A stretch of DNA of 64,000 nt. Origin: Nostoc cf. commune SO-36 (GTDB lineage Bacteria > Cyanobacteriota > Cyanobacteriia > Cyanobacteriales > Nostocaceae). The translations under genes and the position numbers were made by a program. Below the pieces are notes generated by a model. The model did not search any database. It was not told the DNA's origin and saw only the letters and a program-made list of their open reading frames with translations. Position 1 is the first letter of the stretch. Each line of letters opens with the position of its first letter. The stretch is taken from contig NZ_AP025734.1 of NCBI RefSeq assembly GCF_023734775.1, forward strand, positions 1-64,000. The letters are read 5' to 3'. Positions 25,490-35,117 of this stretch are shown in pieces.

Positions 25490-28400
25490 TTAGTACGTTA
25501 CTTTCGCCGTCAAATTCAGCCTGTCAACCGGGTTACGATTCAGTGCCCCTTTGATATTACTGATTTCTGCGCCGTTTGTTTCCACTGGAGATGAAAATTC
25601 AAATACTAGCTTCAGTGACACGTCAGCTTTTACATCCGGGCTACTTAGCAAAGTGTTAACAGCCCCCTGAAAACTCTGAAATCCTTTGACTGGGCCTTGG
25701 TACTCTAACCTGATAAACTGTTCATTGACAGTAATAGTTGCCGTTTGGTCGATTTGCAAGGGTAGCTTGATCAACATCGGGAAAGCCGTCATCAACTTAC
25801 GGTAGTCCATTACTTGGCTAACGGAGATTTCCAAAGACTTGATACCCTGGACTTGATTATCTTGGATGCGATCGCTTAATTCATTAAACACCCTATCGAG
25901 TGTTCCCTCCAAGTCAAATTCTTCTGGTTTAGCTTTAAACAGAGATAAATCATCCCAGTCATCGGCAATTTTTTCGCTACCGTTAGGTGTGCGGGGTGTA
26001 CCAGTACCGTAGGTTAAAATGCTTGCTTGGGTTTCCCTCTCCTCTACTTCGCCATTGCCGTAATCAGCTACAATTTTGAAAGTTGTGGTTTTAGCGTAGG
26101 CGTAGCCCGCCGTAGGCATCGCTGTTTCATATTCATCACTAGGGCGAAACTCCCCTACAACCAAATTTCCATCCTGATACAGCTTAATCGTCAACGCCCC
26201 TGATGCTTTCCACCGTATCCGCACAGGTTTTACCGATTCTGTACTGGACAAGACTTGAGCATTCAGTTCAATTTCTCGCGGTTTCGGTGGTTCCAGAATT
26301 CCCCGGCGGTAGAGTTCCATCCTCTCAGAAAATTCTATGGAGTCAGGTAGGGTAATTTTACCGTCATCGGTTTTAATAAACAGCTTTTCTCCCACCTTCA
26401 TATCCCAACTACCAGTCTGCAAACCTTGGCGGATGGTATCTCGCAGCTTTGAGATTTCGGCATCGACAAATATATTTAAACTCAAGTCTTTGGCGAAAGC
26501 TTCTTTTAATGCTTTAGTTGTCCAATGGTTTAACCCAGACAGCCATACCTTCTGCAAAATATAAGCAGGGGCGTAGGATGGTGCGTCATCAGCACGAATT
26601 TTCTGACAATCTTTCAGTGCTTTTAAGATGACATCTTGTTGATTATTTTTACCCTTCACATCGCTAGAATCTTGGGCGGGAAGGGTATAGTGCATCAACC
26701 CCTTGGGAGCTTTTACTGGGTCATTAGCAGGGTAAAATAAATGGCGGTAGGCATTAGTTAAAGATACTCTTACCCCTAAATCAAGAGAACCTTTTTTATC
26801 TTTGAGTTGTTTCTGCTGATTTTCTGATAAATCTTGTAAGCGATTGGGAGAATTTAGAATATTTTGAATCGCCCGAAACTCCCTAGCATTGTCAATTGCT
26901 CGGTCTAATTCTTGCCTGTTGGCAACTAAAAATAACAAACGATTTCTAAAAGTACGGAATTTACCCGACTCACCTGTTTCATTAAAAATTTTCTCCACCA
27001 TTGGCGGTGGCCCTTCGGTAGTTACAGAAATAGTCGCCTCGTTAAAGTCAATTAAACACAGGGCAATACTATCGGACACATCATCCACATCTCCTGGTGA
27101 TTCCGGTGCAATAACTAACGTCAGTAGTCTATTAGCAAAAATGGCATCGCGGCGACTTCGTAAATCATCCTTCGCCTCGGTAATTCCAACTTGGGCTTTT
27201 TCTTCGGCAATAATTTTATTGATTGATGGTTCTTCTTTGAAACGAGCCAGAGTTGTAATCGGATCATTTTCCAAATACCAAGCAACTTCACTCAACCTTT
27301 CTAAGGCAGTATCAACAAAGCCAATTTCTAACCCCGGTGTCAACAAAGATAAATTTAATTCGGCGCGACGAATCCCCGCAGATATCCCTTGAGTGATGGA
27401 ATGCAAAAAAATAGTCCGGGCTACCCAGGTTGAAAAGGGAGGTTTACCAGCAGCTTTCCATTCTGCATCTTGTAACTGAGCGTGTGCCTCTCTACCATCT
27501 TTGTTGTAAATGTCTGCTTGGATCGTAATCCGCATCAAAGGACGTTCCAAACGGGCAGTTAAATCGCTGGTGATTTCTTCTTCAATACCAACAGGAATAT
27601 GGTGAGAATGAATTAGCGGTATCCATGCATTAGTATCGTTCCACAGATAACGGATAACTCTGGCAAATAACCGCAAAGCTCCTCTGGTGCGTTGGAAGTT
27701 TGGGATAGAGGCAATCTTTTTAGTCAGCAGATTAAATAATTCTGGGTGGAAAGGATAACTCTGCTCGATACTGTCGGCATAGCGTGCATCTTTGCAACCA
27801 TCTGGTAAATTAATCCGACTAGCTTTATAACTTTGTAAATATTCTTTTGAAGCATTATTGGCAGCATTAGCTTCAATGCTGCTGAACATCCTCTGTTTAA
27901 CTATATTGTAAATTTCAATATCAGTGCTGGGTTTAATGATCCGCTCTTGCCTCGCGGTAGCGGAAATGGTTTCCCGGATTTCGGTGGTTTCTTCGCCAAA
28001 ACTGTCAGTGGAGGAAGCCAGCGTGTAAACAAATACTAAATTATTACAAGATGCTGCTAAATCCATGAGGGCGAATAAAAAAGCAACTACCTGTCCGGCT
28101 AAGTTGCTGTTACCAACTAGAGTAGCCTTGGCTTTTCTCAGGTATGAGGCAATTTCGTCGATGATAATGACTGTGGGTTGCCCTTGGATTATCCTTTCTA
28201 AAACCACTGTGCCTGGACTGACTCGCTGTTCATCAGAACCTTTAAGCAAGCTATAACCTGCTACACCATTAATTTGATAAGCAATTTCCCCCCAAAGGGT
28301 ATAAGTGGTAACGCCAGTGTCCGCATGGTAAACACCGTTAACCGGATCGAGGTCTTGGCAAGCGATCGCAGCTGCTTGAATCGGTCGATCTGGAATAAAA

Positions 28401-28747
28401 TTAATGTTGTCAGTAAAACGGTCTAGTCCAGGAATCTCTCGTCCATGTTTGGCAATATGCCACAAAGCAATTTCATCGTGGGTTTTACCACCACCAAAGC
28501 TGGTTTCCAGTCGGATAATGGGGGAGCCGACAGCAGCACCTATCAACCGCCCGAAGACTTCCGAGATTAGGGTTTTCAAACCATCGGTAGCAAATGTATT
28601 GGCGAAAAAGGCTGTGGGGTCTTGGTAGACTTGGGGCGCTTTCCCTTCCACAACCAGTCGTAGCTTGGCGGCAAATAATTCGGGGGAGAGTTCCCCTGCT
28701 AAAATTTCTTCTCTGGGAAGACACGTTTGAAATACTGGCGAAAGCAT
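25490..28747 (-). CDS. DUF499 AAA-type ATPase of the defence system (COG1483-like)
   Basis: The protein (1085 aa) has a P-loop, SFGGGKTHDE (about residues 83-92), a Walker B VIIIDEIASYL near 195 and family signatures such as FPRTRGALRLFARVIRYLW-like helices. The C-terminal third is beta-rich. DUF499 proteins are regularly linked to DUF1156 methylases and large helicases in predicted restriction-like systems. Its role may be ATP-driven sensing or loading. Upstream (5') lies the interrupted HNH gene on the same strand, which would have been 257 bp away before the transposon came in. The middle strand track fits an intact enzyme. Confidence 0.85.
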   Translation of the reverse strand: MLSPVFQTCLPREEILAGELSPELFAAKLRLVVEGKAPQVYQDPTAFFANTFATDGLKTLISEVFGRLIGAAVGSPIIRLETSFGGGKTHDEIALWHIAKHGREIPGLDRFTDNINFIPDRPIQAAAIACQDLDPVNGVYHADTGVTTYTLWGEIAYQINGVAGYSLLKGSDEQRVSPGTVVLERIIQGQPTVIIIDEIASYLRKAKATLVGNSNLAGQVVAFLFALMDLAASCNNLVFVYTLASSTDSFGEETTEIRETISATARQERIIKPSTDIEIYNIVKQRMFSSIEANAANNASKEYLQSYKASRINLPDGCKDARYADSIEQSYPFHPELFNLLTKKIASIPNFQRTRGALRLFARVIRYLWNDTNAWIPLIHSHHIPVGIEEEITSDLTARLERPLMRITIQADIYNKDGREAHAQLQDAEWKAAGKPPFSTWVARTIFLHSITQGISAGIRRAELNLSLLTPGLEIGFVDTALERLSEVAWYLENDPITTLARFKEEPSINKIIAEEKAQVGITEAKDDLRSRRDAIFANRLLTLVIAPESPGDVDDVSDSIALCLIDFNEATISVTTEGPPPMVEKIFNETGESGKFRTFRNRLLFLVANRQELDRAIDNAREFRAIQNILNSPNRLQDLSENQQKQLKDKKGSLDLGVRVSLTNAYRHLFYPANDPVKAPKGLMHYTLPAQDSSDVKGKNNQQDVILKALKDCQKIRADDAPSYAPAYILQKVWLSGLNHWTTKALKEAFAKDLSLNIFVDAEISKLRDTIRQGLQTGSWDMKVGEKLFIKTDDGKITLPDSIEFSERMELYRRGILEPPKPREIELNAQVLSSTESVKPVRIRWKASGALTIKLYQDGNLVVGEFRPSDEYETAMPTAGYAYAKTTTFKIVADYGNGEVEERETQASILTYGTGTPRTPNGSEKIADDWDDLSLFKAKPEEFDLEGTLDRVFNELSDRIQDNQVQGIKSLEISVSQVMDYRKLMTAFPMLIKLPLQIDQTATITVNEQFIRLEYQGPVKGFQSFQGAVNTLLSSPDVKADVSLKLVFEFSSPVETNGAEISNIKGALNRNPVDRLNLTAKVTY

Positions 28748-29003
28748 TGGTATATATCAATAGTTGTTAATTGACAGTTAACTAACAACCGCCAACAGTA
28801 GCTTGTTGTTAAATATACAACTTATATTAAGTATAAGTTTTAAAATTCTGATTTCCATAATATTGTAAGTAACAGTATAAGTTGGGCAAAGTCCCCAAAG
28901 CGGAGATTTGCGATCGCCTCCGGCGGGCGGGGCGCTCCGCGCCATCGCACTTCATGTACTGCCAGGGTGCGTTCATCAAGGTTCTGTAATGTTTGTGCAT
29001 CAC

Positions 29004-29075
29004 TCATTTGAACAATGACAATTGACCAGGAGAAATATTGCCTCGTCGGAATCGATGGTAGTAAAGATGACAGCC
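29004..29075 (-). pseudogene. HNH nuclease gene, 3' portion (split by transposon)
   Basis: These 24 codons read GCHLYYHRFRRGNISPGQLS, then LFK and stop. They continue exactly in frame from the 5' portion at 35591-35815: residue 75 Gly is shared and Cys-His-Leu-Tyr-Tyr-His completes the HNH motif. The QLSLF near the end fits the clamp-binding consensus. Confidence 0.85.
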
Positions 29076-29100
29076 GCTTTATATAGACAACAACAACCAA

Positions 29101-29181
29101 TTCTACAACGTGGAAAGAACAACAACAACAGCCCTAATTTTTACGTTAAGGTAGAAACAAATTAATTTCCACAACGTAGAA
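29101..29181. promoter_or_regulatory. Left-end recombinase-binding motifs overlapping tnpA promoter
   Basis: Three related motifs: TTCTACAACGTGG (29101-29113), TTACGTTAAGGTAGAA (29141-29156) and CCACAACGTAGAA (29169-29181). The last ends one base before the ATG of the first recombinase, so binding there may also repress it. Confidence 0.55.
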
Positions 29182-29182
29182 A

Positions 29183-30292
29183 ATGACCAAGGTAGAATGG
29201 GCGATATCCCCTCACACAGAGTCACGATTTAGCTGTGTCTTCGACCACCAAACCTGCCTACCCGTAGAGCCAATCCAAAGATTTTTGAACTACTGTAGAA
29301 AGCGACAATTAGCACCGAACACAGTAACTACATACGCTTATCGACTGGTAGACTTTTGGCGCTGGCTAGAATCCAAATCTCTCAACTGGTATGAGGTTGG
29401 GTTAAATGAATTAGCAGATTTTGTGAATTGGTACTTGCTAGGTGGTGAAGTTGAAGCAATCTCAGAAAATGTTAGAGAAATCGTTGCCAAAAGAAGTCCT
29501 CGCACTGTCAATCAAGCAGTCACCGCCATCCAAGAATTCTATACCTATCACACAATTGAAGGCAGGATTGAGGAAAAACATTTCACGAAACTAGCGCAGG
29601 GTTGGGGAAAACGAGGAGGCTTTCTTAGAGGAATCGCTAAAAGCAATCCACAAAAGAGCAAACGCATCAAAATAAAAGAACCGAAACTCTTCAGTGGTTG
29701 TCTACTAGATGAAGAAGTCGCAACCTTAGCCAACGCCTGCACAACTTATCGAGACAGGTTAATTATCATGCTGCTGCGCTCAACAGGAGTGCGGCGGGGA
29801 GAACTGTTAGGATTACACCTAGAGGATGTGAAAGACTTAGATTTCAGCGGACGCATTCGGATTGTACGCAGAGAAGACAATCCTAATCGCGCAATGGCTA
29901 AAGGAAGAGAACGAGAAATTCCCATTATTTACCATCGTTCAGCTATTCAAGAGACCTTTCATGCCTACTTACTAGAAGAATATCCGCCTCAAGCCGAAAC
30001 TTTGGGAGGCGGGATGTTATTCGTCAATTTATCAAGTAAATGGGTAGGGCAAGCGATGTCTTTAGTTCGCTTAAATAAATTATTTGACCAACTCCACAAA
30101 CGAACAGGAATTAAAGCACATCCCCACTTATTTCGCCATACCTTCGCTACTAGAATGCTGCAAGACAATTATCTTGACCAATATGTACAACAGCTTTTAG
30201 GACATCGTTCAATTGCCACAACAAAAGACATTTACAGTCATGTTCTCGATGAAATGACCCTAGACCAATACTTAAGAGAAGAAGAAAATTAA
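29183..30292 (+). CDS. Tyrosine recombinase A of the transposon (RitA/TnpA-like)
   Basis: The protein (369 aa) has a SAM-like N-terminal core-binding domain (FLNYCRKRQLAPNTVTTYAYR) and a catalytic domain. The visible catalytic residues are Arg in STGVRRGELLGLH, His-x-x-Arg in HPHLFRHTFATRML, His in LLGHRSIATT and Tyr in KDIYSHV. It is a complete integrase of normal length. Its stop overlaps the next start (TAATG). With the two following enzymes it should catalyse element excision and insertion. Confidence 0.9.
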   Translation: MTKVEWAISPHTESRFSCVFDHQTCLPVEPIQRFLNYCRKRQLAPNTVTTYAYRLVDFWRWLESKSLNWYEVGLNELADFVNWYLLGGEVEAISENVREIVAKRSPRTVNQAVTAIQEFYTYHTIEGRIEEKHFTKLAQGWGKRGGFLRGIAKSNPQKSKRIKIKEPKLFSGCLLDEEVATLANACTTYRDRLIIMLLRSTGVRRGELLGLHLEDVKDLDFSGRIRIVRREDNPNRAMAKGREREIPIIYHRSAIQETFHAYLLEEYPPQAETLGGGMLFVNLSSKWVGQAMSLVRLNKLFDQLHKRTGIKAHPHLFRHTFATRMLQDNYLDQYVQQLLGHRSIATTKDIYSHVLDEMTLDQYLREEEN

Positions 30293-31758
30293 TGGCAGAA
30301 GCATTTGCACCGCAAGCATTACAGGAGCGAATCGCACTCTCTGAGTTAGGGAAACAGTGGATTAATGATCCTTTGATGAATCAAGATGTTTGGTCACTGT
30401 TAGAATTGGGTTATAGCCAAGAAGAATGCCGAATTAATGGACATTATCATCTTTACTTTCACAAGTTTTCACTGCCTTGGTTAAAACGGCTGACTCAACT
30501 AACCATTAAAGCCAGCGTTCGAGAGCGATATTCCCTCGGTCGGATTATTCATCGAGTTGGTTGTTTAAACCATTTAGATCGTTTTTTATGTAATTATGGA
30601 TATACACAACCCCAATCTTTGACAGAATCCCTCCTCCATCAATTTATTAGCGAAATTAATAGCGGTAATCGTCAGAATGCGATTACTTACGCCCTTAATC
30701 TTTGGAAAGAAGAAGGGTGGCTGGAAATTACCTTTACGCCCATCAGACTCAAACAAAATCCTCCTAAAATTGAGACAATTCCGGAGGAAGTCCTCTACCA
30801 AATCTACGAGAAATTCGATTTATTCCCCCCGACACTTGAAAGACTTTTTCGCTTGCAATTGGTATTAGGCTGCCGCATTGGAGAAATTCTCACTATGCCA
30901 CGCCATAGCCTGAAACAGGAAGGTGACAAATGGTTCTTACTACGTTGGGTTGAAAAACGCAAACACTGGCGGTTTGTTCAGATTCATCCTTTAGTAGCTG
31001 AATTAGTTCAAGAACAGCAGAGATTTCTTGATGCTCAATTTGGGAGAGATTTTGAATTCGATAAACTATTTTGTACCGTTTATACTCATCATCAAAGTAT
31101 TCCTTGGGCTGATAGAGAACTAGACACAACACTGTTCTATAAACCCCAAACAATTACCAGATTGAGAATTAGTAACTGGCTAATTAATTTTCGAGAAGTA
31201 GCAGACTTAAAAGACAAACATGGCAACAGATTTAAACTAACTAGCCACATGTTTCGCCGCACCAAAGCCAGCATTATGGCTCATTGTGAGGTAGAGGATG
31301 AATATATCGCCGCCGTACTAGGTCACGGTTCCTTAGATATGCTACCTCATTATCGTCAGCGTTCACTTATCAGGTTAGAAAAAGAAGCTAATCTCAAAGG
31401 TTATGTGGATATGTATGGTCGAGTTACTTCTTTTAAACCGAGAAAAACTAGGTATGAAAAATTAGCTAATCTCCTCAAAGTTAGTACACCTCTGGGAGAA
31501 TGTCATCGTCCAACCATGTTAGGAGATTGTCAACATCGCTATGCCTGTTTAAGTTGTCCTCATCATCGGATAACGCTGTCAGATAAACCCCAGTTAAAAG
31601 CTGACGTGAACTGCTTACAGCAAGACCTAATTCAAGCTCAAAAAAACGGACAAGAAAGACGAGTGACTGAGATTACTAACTTATTAGATTTAATCAAAAA
31701 TCGTTTTGATGGCTTGTCAGAATTACAACATCTTCAAGAGCAGAAAATTAATGGGTAA
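30292..31758 (+). CDS. Tyrosine recombinase B of the transposon (RitB/TnpB-like)
   Basis: The protein (488 aa) has the catalytic Arg in LGCRIGEILTMPRH, a HxxR-type SHMFRRTKASIM, His in VLGHGSLDMLPHYRQRS and the Tyr in HYRQRS. The C-terminal 80 residues after the Tyr add a Cys/His cluster (GECHRPTMLGDCQHRYACLSCPHH), likely a zinc finger. It starts on the stop of recombinase A and its end overlaps recombinase C by 8 bp, so translation is coupled. It is probably a strand-exchange enzyme specialised for one end. Confidence 0.88.
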   Translation: MAEAFAPQALQERIALSELGKQWINDPLMNQDVWSLLELGYSQEECRINGHYHLYFHKFSLPWLKRLTQLTIKASVRERYSLGRIIHRVGCLNHLDRFLCNYGYTQPQSLTESLLHQFISEINSGNRQNAITYALNLWKEEGWLEITFTPIRLKQNPPKIETIPEEVLYQIYEKFDLFPPTLERLFRLQLVLGCRIGEILTMPRHSLKQEGDKWFLLRWVEKRKHWRFVQIHPLVAELVQEQQRFLDAQFGRDFEFDKLFCTVYTHHQSIPWADRELDTTLFYKPQTITRLRISNWLINFREVADLKDKHGNRFKLTSHMFRRTKASIMAHCEVEDEYIAAVLGHGSLDMLPHYRQRSLIRLEKEANLKGYVDMYGRVTSFKPRKTRYEKLANLLKVSTPLGECHRPTMLGDCQHRYACLSCPHHRITLSDKPQLKADVNCLQQDLIQAQKNGQERRVTEITNLLDLIKNRFDGLSELQHLQEQKING

Positions 31759-34195
31759 ACGCAAGCATCCACCGATTTCAATTCACCAGACTCTTAATGG
31801 GACTTTACAAGTAAATTGGTCAGAGAACTATAGTCATGAGTTCGTTTGTCCTCTTTGTAATCGCGGACGATTGAGCCATTTGGCTTACGATAATAAAACA
31901 CTTTGTCAAATTCAATTAGGCTGTGAGGTTTGCCACAGATACACTCCCCTCTCCTGCCAACTGAGAAAGTCTGCACCCATCTCAATTCATCAAACGCTTG
32001 ACGGTACTTTGTCAGTCAATTGGAAGACAGATTATGCTGGCGAGTTTATTTGTCCCAATTGCAATCAGGGAAAAATTAACAATTTTCATCACTCTGAAAA
32101 ACCAATTTGTAAACTTAGACTCAAATGTGATTCATGCTATCAGATAACCAACTTAACTTGTGAAGTTCCTCAACATCCACCTATCTCAATTCACCAGACC
32201 CTTGACGGTACTTTACAAGTCAATTGGAAGACAGATTATGCTGGTGAGTTTATCTGTCCTCAGTGCAATCAGGGACAACTCAACAGATTTTCTTACTCAA
32301 AAGGGTCTGTTTGTAAACTGAGATTGGGATGTGATTTTTGTCATCAAGTAACCTACCTAACTGGTCAACTTCAACACTTACCTATTTCCATTCATCAAAC
32401 TCTTCAAGGAACTCTGTCAGTCAATTGGGCAGAAAAGTATTCTGGAGAATTTATCTGTCCTCAGTGTAATCAGGGACAAATCAGCAAATTTCATTATGCT
32501 GATGGGCAAAGTCATCAACTCAAACTAGGATGTAATTCTTGCTACCAGAAAACCCTGCTTTGTTGTCAAGTTCCACCTCAGTTTCACGGTTATCGCCAGC
32601 ATTTAGTTTGCCCTAATCCCCTGTGCCATCAAATTGGCCCTGATGGACAGAAAGGGTGGATTTACGAGACCTTTCAAACAACTAGCAGCCAGAGTAATTG
32701 TCGCTGTTACTTCTGCCACATAAATTTTCACCCTAATGCCACAAGTTATGGCAGTTGGGTTGGGTATCAACAAGAAGAAACTTTATTGAATTTCTGTTTT
32801 GATGATGATGTTTGGGATTTTCGCCATTTTATCAAAAACTCACCCGTAAGAATCCTTAACTTTAAGTCAATTAAACCTGAGTGGTTTCGTGTTCTCGTCA
32901 AGCAATATCTATATTCTTTACTCAAATCAGGTAGGTACTCAGCTAGTGCAAAACCGATGAATTCTCTGGTGGCTTTGCGTCAGTTTAGTCAAATTTTGAA
33001 GCAAAATCATGTCCACCAACTCTCTGATATTAAGCGGGAACTAATCTTAACCTTTCTCGACTTTAACCAAACTAACTGTAATCGAACGATTCGAGAAAAG
33101 CTATATATCCTCAAAGATTTTTTTGATTTTTTAGGATTAGAATCTCAAAACTTAGTTCGTCATCGAGATATTCCTAAACAGACAATTCAGGACGTGGATT
33201 GGTTGGATGAAATCACCCGTCAAGGGATTAAACAGCATCTTGAGAAAATCCCTGCTGCTGTTGCTCGTCACTACTTAGTGCAAGAATATACGGCTGCTCG
33301 TCCAGGAGATATTTGTCAGATGGCTTTTGATTGTTTAGTTGAAGAAAATGCTCAATGGTATATCAAGTTTTATCAGCATAAGGTAGAACGATGGCATAGA
33401 CTACCTGCCTCTCGTGAGATTAGACAAGTCATTGAACAACAACAGCAATGGATTAGAAAAACCTTTGCCTCAAATTACCCTTATCTGTTTTGTCATTTTA
33501 GAAGTATTAAACAGAGTTCTTACCCATCGTTTTCTAGTCTTAAACCATTGCCCAAACCCCCTCAAGTAACAGCAAATGAAAACCCAATGGTTCGCCTCAT
33601 TCGTCTGTTGATAGAGCGAGAAGACATTCGTGATAGCAATGGTACTAGACCCTACTTTACAGGTAAGATTACCCGCGCTAGTCGCCTCCAAGAAGTGAGG
33701 GCTAAACACGGAATGGAAGCCGCTCAACTCTATGCTGACCACCTCAGTAGTGAAACGACATTTCAGCACTATGCGCCTCCCACTAGGGAGCAAGTAGCGG
33801 CAGTAGATTTACCTTTTCAGGAACTGCTGCTGAATTCGCAAAACCGCTTCCTTCCCTGGCAAACCTTACCTGAAAGCCTTCTCAACAACCCGAAAGCCTA
33901 CGAACTCGACCTGGAAATTTCACCTCGTTTGGCGGTTTATGGTCACTGCACCCTTGACCCCAAAACAAACTGTATCTACAACCTTTATCCCAAATGTTAC
34001 GGCTGTGGTAGTTTCCGCCCCAGTACGAGCAAATTACCCCTTTATGAACGGCAATATGCTGGAGAACACAAACGCATGGAGTCAGCGAAACAAGCTGGGG
34101 CAGCCCTGGCCTATGAAGAATCCAAGGCTACCCTAGAAGCAATGGATAAATGGCTATTAGATTTGAGGAAAGTTGCTAATGGCGAAGCAACCTAA
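31751..34195 (+). CDS. Tyrosine recombinase C with four zinc-ribbon repeats (RitC-like)
   Basis: About 814 residues from the MGKRKHPP start (ATGGGTAA overlap with recombinase B); a farther start at 31706 would be unusual. The N-terminal 270 residues hold four imperfect copies of a 63-residue unit. Each starts PISIHQTL-GTL-VNW, then FxCPxCNxGxL and then a second LxCxxCxQ, so four zinc ribbons in tandem. A fifth Cys-rich motif follows at about 285-330. The C-terminal half is a recombinase catalytic domain with Arg in YTAARPGDICQM and late His and Tyr in YADHLSSETTFQHYA, then a Cys-rich end. The ribbon array is unusual and likely gives DNA recognition. Confidence 0.82.
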   Translation: MGKRKHPPISIHQTLNGTLQVNWSENYSHEFVCPLCNRGRLSHLAYDNKTLCQIQLGCEVCHRYTPLSCQLRKSAPISIHQTLDGTLSVNWKTDYAGEFICPNCNQGKINNFHHSEKPICKLRLKCDSCYQITNLTCEVPQHPPISIHQTLDGTLQVNWKTDYAGEFICPQCNQGQLNRFSYSKGSVCKLRLGCDFCHQVTYLTGQLQHLPISIHQTLQGTLSVNWAEKYSGEFICPQCNQGQISKFHYADGQSHQLKLGCNSCYQKTLLCCQVPPQFHGYRQHLVCPNPLCHQIGPDGQKGWIYETFQTTSSQSNCRCYFCHINFHPNATSYGSWVGYQQEETLLNFCFDDDVWDFRHFIKNSPVRILNFKSIKPEWFRVLVKQYLYSLLKSGRYSASAKPMNSLVALRQFSQILKQNHVHQLSDIKRELILTFLDFNQTNCNRTIREKLYILKDFFDFLGLESQNLVRHRDIPKQTIQDVDWLDEITRQGIKQHLEKIPAAVARHYLVQEYTAARPGDICQMAFDCLVEENAQWYIKFYQHKVERWHRLPASREIRQVIEQQQQWIRKTFASNYPYLFCHFRSIKQSSYPSFSSLKPLPKPPQVTANENPMVRLIRLLIEREDIRDSNGTRPYFTGKITRASRLQEVRAKHGMEAAQLYADHLSSETTFQHYAPPTREQVAAVDLPFQELLLNSQNRFLPWQTLPESLLNNPKAYELDLEISPRLAVYGHCTLDPKTNCIYNLYPKCYGCGSFRPSTSKLPLYERQYAGEHKRMESAKQAGAALAYEESKATLEAMDKWLLDLRKVANGEAT

Positions 34196-35117
34196 TCGAG
34201 AAAAACAGACTGCTGTCCTTCTCTCAGCCCAACAAAAGCGAAAAGAGCACAAACGTGAACAAGTGTTTCGCGCTATCGAAGATATTCAAAAAAGCGGGAA
34301 ACCCTTGACCTTTCCTAACATTGCTCAAGTCGCTGGCTGTTCCATTTCTTACCTCTACAAATGGACAGAATTAACTGAATACATTCATGATTTACAGTCG
34401 CAAAAAACACAGCAACTCAACTCATTAGAGTCGAAGCAACCTGGGCCTCATAGCCTCAAAACTCTAAGCGAAGTATTCAAGCAACGGATTCGAGAACTGT
34501 CAGATGAAAATAGAGAATTAAAGCGACAGAATCAGAACTTGAGGGGTCATGTTGCTGAAATCTTCGAGTTGAAGTCCGAATGTGAACGTCTGCGAACACA
34601 AATTAAGCAGTTGACCACACCTGAGTCATCCCCAAAAGTTGTTTCTCTGAACTCGGTTCCTAAGAAGTCTGATAATGGCGAACTCAAGAATATATCTCAA
34701 GAAATTACTCATTTAATTACCGAAATGGGCATCAAAATTGGCGTTAGATTAAAACAGGAAATAGCCAAACACGATCTTACTAGGGTAAAGTTGGCAATAT
34801 CCGCTTTCCAGCAGTACCGGAGCCATAACAGTATCGAGAATCCCGGCGCTTGCTTGTTGGCAATGATTCGTGATGAAGCTGAACCTAATGTTCCTCTCAA
34901 AGCGATGACTCCTCTTGATGATGAGTTTGAACGTTGGTATCGTCAGGCTATTGAGAGTGGTTTCTGTCAGGATGTTCCGAAAAAATATTTACCCATACAA
35001 CAAGGAGAAATTCAGGTTAGAGTAAACAATGATAAATTTTCATCAGGTTATGAACTACTATCCTGGCAAATAGCTAAAGCGAAAATGGAATTAGATGAGG
35101 ATTTATCAATATCTTGA
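34179..35117 (+). CDS. TnpC-like accessory protein (DUF6262-type), HTH + coiled coil
   Basis: About 312 residues from ATG 34179 with GAGGAAAG upstream; it overlaps recombinase C by 17 bp. An N-terminal helix-turn-helix (LTFPNIAQVAGCSISYLYKW) is followed by a coiled coil (residues about 100-150, with heptads such as RIRELSDENRELKRQNQNL) and a C-terminal helical domain. It matches the small accessory protein of Tn554-like elements in role and layout, though larger. It probably orients or regulates the recombinases. Confidence 0.75.
   Translation: MAKQPNREKQTAVLLSAQQKRKEHKREQVFRAIEDIQKSGKPLTFPNIAQVAGCSISYLYKWTELTEYIHDLQSQKTQQLNSLESKQPGPHSLKTLSEVFKQRIRELSDENRELKRQNQNLRGHVAEIFELKSECERLRTQIKQLTTPESSPKVVSLNSVPKKSDNGELKNISQEITHLITEMGIKIGVRLKQEIAKHDLTRVKLAISAFQQYRSHNSIENPGACLLAMIRDEAEPNVPLKAMTPLDDEFERWYRQAIESGFCQDVPKKYLPIQQGEIQVRVNNDKFSSGYELLSWQIAKAKMELDEDLSIS

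Noticed and set aside
28840..29100. Minus-strand frame of 86 codons upstream of the DUF499 gene
   Set aside because: It overlaps the 3' portion of the HNH gene in another frame, and the HNH reading is confirmed by the exact rejoining.
31760..32580. Possible CRISPR-like direct repeats
   Set aside because: The repeats are about 190 bp apart, in frame, and encode zinc ribbons of recombinase C.
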